Assembly: GCF_964340395.1 (NCBI RefSeq)
Contig: NC_135553.1
Span: forward strand, 17,410,501-17,474,500
Direction of reading: 5' to 3'
Source of the DNA: Glandiceps talaboti
Lineage: Eukaryota > Hemichordata > Enteropneusta > Spengelidae
DNA length: 64,000 nucleotides
Positions within the stretch are counted from its first letter, which is position 1. The number at the start of each line of letters is the position of its first letter. Shown one piece after another: positions 40,248 to 64,000 of the stretch. The position numbers and the translations under genes are program-made. The notes beneath the pieces were generated by a model, which saw only the letters and a program-made list of their open reading frames with translations, had not been told where the DNA came from and ran no database searches.

Positions 40248-43200
40248 ATGAATTTACTAGGAGACCACACCGGCGGTGAGAGTCTGGGTAGTCGAGACTA
40301 CGGCTAAGGACACCTTTATTCTCTCAAATATAGACTCAAGCTCATATATATATTGTTGTACCAGTAGGACGAATGACAAATGTAGGACATATGTTTGTAG
40401 TACATATCCCCGTGCGTCACCTAGGTTGTCTGTCACCCGGCCCGTTTCTGCTATTTTTTTTTTATCTCTGTGAGGCTTCATTATGATACGGACACCATCA
40501 TAAACCACACCCTCTTTTACGATACCGTCCACACGGCGAAGAAGTTATTGCCATGGAAGAAATTAAGTCATGTTTGTAATAATTATGTAGATTTCTTTTA
40601 ATTTGTTGTAATTATTCAAATAAATCTATCTCTTTGGTGGAGTCATAATATATGAATATATTTTCCTTGGTTTCATTGCAAATATTCTACGTCTTTTAAG
40701 AAATTAAAGTCTGCATGAAATTCTTAACTCCTTCAAAAATTCATTAATATTTGAAGTGATAAAAATGGTATTTTATAAGAATTCAGAAACTTATCAGTGG
40801 TAATTCTGCATTTCGAAAATGTCAAAAATGTTCAACAAAACCCTGTACACTGGTGAGAGTTGTCTGACTTCAAGGAGATAATGTCCAAGAGTACAAATCA
40901 GAGAGAGTTGTGTGTAAATCATTGCACAGATATCTGAGATATATATCGGCTGCAGCAATGAGCGCGCTCTCTGATGACGTAGGGTAGTCCTTGGGGAAAA
41001 TAGCGCCCTCATCGACACAAGGCAAACGGCGTTTGCTACTATAGTACTATACAGGATCTGGATTACATTTGGTAAAGATAAAGACTCCTATGACAACATA
41101 CTCTCAGTTCAACAAAGTTGATAAAAATGACGTTCTTGAATTAACCTTTCATTCAGAGTCACACTTTTAAAATTGTGTGGAGAAGCCGAAATGGCAGCCG
41201 ACAACAACTTTCAACAAGTAATTCATGAGACAGTTGGGGTTCGTACATTGATCGTCATGATGAAGTTTCGCCCGTCAATTACGTGTTTTTTTTATTATAG
41301 AGTTTAAAGAAAAGAATATATATATGTTTTAAATAATAATTAAAAAACACGATTAAACATGACTATACTCCATATGTATATGCCTGGCCTTTAGAGTGAA
41401 ATGATGAAAGACTGAGACGACGATGAATATGATGTAATCAAAGAAGTATGGAATATTAATTGAGATAAAAAGGGTCACATTTCAAATCAATCGTCTAGTC
41501 TATGGCTAGTATATGGTAAGGTCATTCTCCCGCTTTAGAAATTTCACAAGTTACTTGCATATGTATATATACAATATACTAGGTACATTCAAATTCACGG
41601 ATACTCACTCCAAGCAGTTACAGTTCAGGGCCGTAGCCTGACCAAATTGCCAAGGGGGCAGAACTTTGACTTGGTGCAATCATGCATATAAAATTTAGAA
41701 AAATGCTAATTTACATAACTTTGCATGCAATTTACATAATATATATTTTAGCATGCGCAATTAAATATCATACGTATGGTCAGAAAAAAATAAAAATGCT
41801 GGTCGGGTAACCTGTGACCCATCACATTGGGTAATTAGGTCGATTTCATTTTTCCACAATGCTTGACAAGGATAAAACAACCATATATTATGATAGCAAA
41901 ATATTTCAAGTCGAGTTTAGATAGAACTTATTCAGTCATCTTGATACTATCTCATGCAATTTGTCTGCATAGCTACACTTAGCTACAGCTCTTCTCAAAA
42001 AATGTTAAGCCCCGCCAATTGAAACTCGGGCATTATTTTAGCCACCCCTTCTGTCACCTACACTACAGTAGAGATATAAAATCATATGGTACAATGATGC
42101 ATTGGAAGGAGACAACTCCAAAGGTGAAAAAATTTGAAAATAAGACAGTGTAGGAGGCCATTTAGAGGCATAAAATATCAAACCATAGACATAATAAAAT
42201 ATACCAGAATTGAAACAATTATGCTATGCATTATATATTATCTGGAAGTGTATTTTGTTGTGGCAAAGCTGAAAGATACTAGTATTATGCGGATGTGCAC
42301 ATGGTAAATGACTTCTCCTGAAGTTTAATTTGGTTCCAAAAAATCCCGAATAAAGAGTAAAACATTTCAAGACTTTCAGACTTTTGATGGCCCAATGGTC
42401 GTAAACTTTTGTTCAATTCTTTTTAATCTCAATTCATGCCTGTATGCAACATCAGAGCCAAGTAAACCACTGTATAATATATTATATAATTTGGAATAGA
42501 CTCAAATGTATATTGTTACATGAACTATTCAGAAAATATAAAGAAATGTAAATGCGAAGCCCGCATGAGGATATATTGCCCATCACCAGAAAAAAATATA
42601 TGGGTAGGTTGAAGCTTTTTCATTTTTTCTGGCCTAATGTCGTATCTTTCAAAGTAGTTGCCGAAAAGATGTCACATTCAAAGTAAAAAAATGGATGGTG
42701 CTTTCTCAAATAAGTAACACAACAAAATAATCATTTTCTTTACCCAACTTCCAAAACTGTTATGGCCTCATTTATGTCGGAACCCAAGGTGAACTCAGTG
42801 AATTCTCCTTACCATTATCATTATAATGGAAATTGAAGTTTGGATTTTGATGTCGAAGGTACAGCTCTGTTTACAAATTCAGGGCCATTCTTTCCATAGC
42901 AAATTGTCGCTTCAAAATGAATTGCGGAATTACGCTAGTGTCAGTGTGCAATGAGATAATTATATCAAACAACATTTTAACAAAAGACAACGTCGAACAC
43001 AAATATTGAAAGAAATATCTTCAAATAGTGGATCTTAAACTGCGTACCTAGTTTAATAGTTTTTCAGGGCCACCAAATATTCCAACAAGAGATCAGTATG
43101 AAATGTTTTAATATAAGGAAAAACAAGATGTAAATGAGATCGAGCGTAAATAAGGCAGTTAATAGGAATTGCTTAACTCCAGAATCTGATTGCATAAATG

Positions 43201-43780
43201 CTAAATATTACTATATTATTCAAAAGGTTGTGGGCTATTCTCCTCAAAAAGTCAAGCACGTGACGATTATCGAAATCGGCAACAATTTGTGTAGAACTCT
43301 AGAATCTGATTGCATAAATACTAAGTGATAAAACCGTATTTTTTAATTTTAAGTACACTGCATGAAATCACGTCTTTCAATTGCACTATACTAGAAATGC
43401 TAAGTAACCCTAAAAGACATGCCTTTCTTGGTTGAATTGTGAGCCATAGTCCTACCGTAGGCATTTGTTCGGGGGTATTTGTCCTACGGGGGCATTTGTC
43501 CCGGGGGGGGGGGGGCGTTGGTCCTGTTACCCTACTATATATAATACAAACTGGAAGCTGATATGAGATGTGGCGATTTGTAGTGTCGGTAACATGTAGT
43601 GTTCGAAATATAAAGTATACAATGCATACTGAAGAGTAGAACAAAGTGCAATATAAGTGAAGCAGTGATTGTGAAACGGGCGAGTATTTGCATGACATAT
43701 ATATATACACAGTAACTAATGTGGTAGGTGTAGGTAGGTAATACATATATGATTATCGATCATTAGTTAGGTGAAGCATA
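40248..43780. other. Intergenic, no gene recognised
   Basis: This AT-rich spacer lies between the LINE fragment and the hairpin elements before the dynein gene. A block at about 40258-40545, open on the - strand and moderately GC-rich, may be an old transposon piece but shows no motif I can name. A G-rich low-complexity stretch with a G12 run lies near 43450-43515. One short + frame at 41191 (MAADNNFQQ) has a plausible start context but no continuation. Confidence 0.5.
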
Positions 43781-43812
43781 GACCCAACACCAGGTGGAGG
43801 GTCTATGGGTGA
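43781..43812. mobile_element. Collapsed copy of the 12949-13057 MITE
   Basis: CATAGACCC is followed almost directly by GGTGGAGGGTCTATG. These are the two ends of the hAT-like MITE with nearly the whole interior deleted. Confidence 0.6.
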
Positions 43813-43828
43813 AATAGTGGCTATATGG

Positions 43829-44165
43829 ATGAGGATTGGGTATTTATTTTGGATTTTTAATTTACAAAACAATTTCACCGTGGCGTATACTTGAAGAAAA
43901 AACAATGTGAAACAACATACGTCAAGTCCTTATTTGTAATTCAATAAAATTGCAAAAGATTACTAAATATATCATTGTTATTGTATGTACAATAACGTAC
44001 ACACTTTTTACACATTTTTTCAAAATAAAATAGCTTTTTAGCAATTACCGTGCATTGAGTTGCAAACACAGACTTCGTCAATGTTATTCCACGTTGACTT
44101 TTCAAGTAGGAAGCCATAAAATTGTTTTACAATAAATATCCAAAATAAATATCCAATCATCATCC
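43829..44165. mobile_element. MITE, family C, two-armed copy
   Basis: The left arm starts near GTGGCTATATGGATGAGG and carries TTATTTTGGATTTTTAATTT. The right arm carries the inverse (TTCAAGTAGGAAGCCATAAA, AATATCCAAAATAAATATCC) and ends near CATCCGCATAT. The hairpin is about 340 bp with diverged arms. Single-arm relatives lie at 2057-2285 and 16690-16880. Confidence 0.7.
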
Positions 44166-44840
44166 GCATATATGTAATTACTTTAAAGAATGTAAGAAAT
44201 GGGGACAACAACAAATACCACAGTCCAAGGTCATGCCATTGTAGGAGTGGATTTTTCTTTCATCTCAAACACAATGACACCCATATCCAAAATACAAAGT
44301 AAGAAAGTCAACGATATATTCCTGAGATTAATATTTTGTTCAAACCAAGAGCAAAATATTCATGCCCCCTTAAACTAGCGCATTAGAATTTTAAAGCAAC
44401 CCCCCCCCCCATTCGTTTCGTTCGCCACCACCCAATTTCTCCTCAGAACCCCCCCATAGGCTTAAATTCTGCTCGTTGCCTAAAGATACAATAGTAATTG
44501 TATACAATACAGTCCCGAAAAATTATAAAAACCATCTGTTCAAGTAATACAAATTTGTAACTCGTTGGAAGTAAGATATAACCATATGCACAATGCATGT
44601 GTGCAACACAGCCTTTTCAAGAGTTGCCTACTCATTCACTTTGGCATACTGCCAAACCTTTTTCGCGCTGCAAAGCCGACAGCTTGATCAAAATTTCAAA
44701 TCATATTCTAAACTACACAGAATGACAAAGTGTTTTACTTGCATTAATTTGTTTTAATTGAAAATTCCACTGTGTGGGGGAGAAAACAACCATGATGCAT
44801 ATCTTAAATCATTGGAGAAAAGAAATAATAACTGTGGCTG
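44166..44840. other. Spacer upstream of the dynein promoter
   Basis: About 670 bp of AT-rich DNA with a C10 run near 44400. I see no gene, hairpin or tandem array in it. Confidence 0.5.
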
Positions 44841-45123
44841 GTTTGTTTAACGTAAGTTGCCATTGACGACGGCTGGGCTGACACTCAACACGTCGCCATA
44901 TTGGATAAATACTTTGCCATCGCGAGCTCATCTGCAAAGGTGACAAGTCGAAATATCCACTGCTGTACGTCCAAGTGGGTAAACGAAGCTTCGTCTTGGG
45001 TTAGAAACGAGGACATTTCCGTATCTTACAAGAAAATATAGATGTCGTGAGTATTCTATCGGTAGAAACGTTCAATTTTGAAGCTTTTAGCGATCAAGGA
45101 GAACCGATAATAACCAAATCAAG
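44841..45123 (+). promoter_or_regulatory. Dynein promoter and 5' leader with forkhead- and RFX-like sites
   Basis: GTTTGTTTA at 44841-44849 matches a forkhead (FOXJ1-type) core. Seven bases on, GTTGCCATTGACGAC at 44856 has a perfect RFX X-box half (GTTGCC) and a weak second half. FOXJ1 and RFX factors are the standard activators of motile-cilium genes, so the pair fits this gene. A GC-richer leader (CGTCGCCATATTGG, CGCGAGCTC) follows up to ATG 45124. The transcription start is not determined. Confidence 0.5.
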
Positions 45124-63951
<18,828 letters not shown>

Positions 63952-64000
63952 GTAAGCTGTCAAATGTTTATCAATCTACAAGTCAGATACATCCTACAAT

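Noticed and set aside
40257-40532. 91-codon - strand frame next to the LINE fragment
   Set aside because: Possibly an old transposon remnant, but no motif could be named, so no gene is called.
41191-41304. Short + frame starting MAADNNFQQ
   Set aside because: A reasonable start context but only about 37 codons, with no promoter or second exon seen.
41630-41700. CAGGGCCGTAGCC text resembling a hAT terminus
   Set aside because: No matching inverted end or target duplication was found nearby.

Overview
The window is animal nuclear DNA: AT-rich, intron-rich and full of small repeats. It carries split genes with GT/AG introns in consistent phase and no bacterial-style operons. The proteins and the transposon relics suggest an invertebrate bilaterian, possibly a marine deuterostome. 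That placement is an inference and I cannot name the species. Every exon join given here was built by hand from splice sites, reading phase and remembered family alignments.

Layout. (1) 1-2.07 kb, + strand: the 3' end of an unrecognised gene, three terminal exons ending at 1795. (2) 2.37-8.29 kb, - strand: a complete eight-exon ETFA gene (electron transfer flavoprotein alpha, 338 aa), tail-to-tail with gene 1. (3) 12.0-38.3 kb, - strand: a complete ABCA3-like full-size ABC transporter. Its 19 coding exons sum to 5151 bp (1716 aa plus stop). A non-coding 5' exon is proposed near 38.3 kb. (4) 38.4-44.8 kb: an intergenic block with a truncated LINE and hairpin elements. (5) 45.1-64.0 kb, + strand: the first 26 exons (2138 codons) of an outer-arm axonemal dynein heavy chain of the DNAH9/11/17 group, running off the window just after the AAA2 P-loop. 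Genes 3 and 5 are divergent, and a forkhead-like and an RFX-like site lie upstream of the dynein start.

The three identified genes belong to unrelated processes: mitochondrial electron transfer, lipid export into lysosome-related organelles, and ciliary motility. Nothing suggests a joint system. The unusual content is in the non-coding DNA. There is a 1.46-kb TIR element with TTA target duplications that holds a promoter-like stretch and an orphan first coding exon. Two exon 3' ends have been tandemly copied together with their splice donors. A possible in-frame 42-nt dynein cassette exon is present. Several MITE families occur, some with clear 8-bp target duplications. Almost every long tandem array in the genes sits 20-75 nt from a splice site, with the CA strand always in the sense orientation.

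I saw no tRNA, rRNA or CRISPR array. Repeat edges are approximate unless a target duplication is given.
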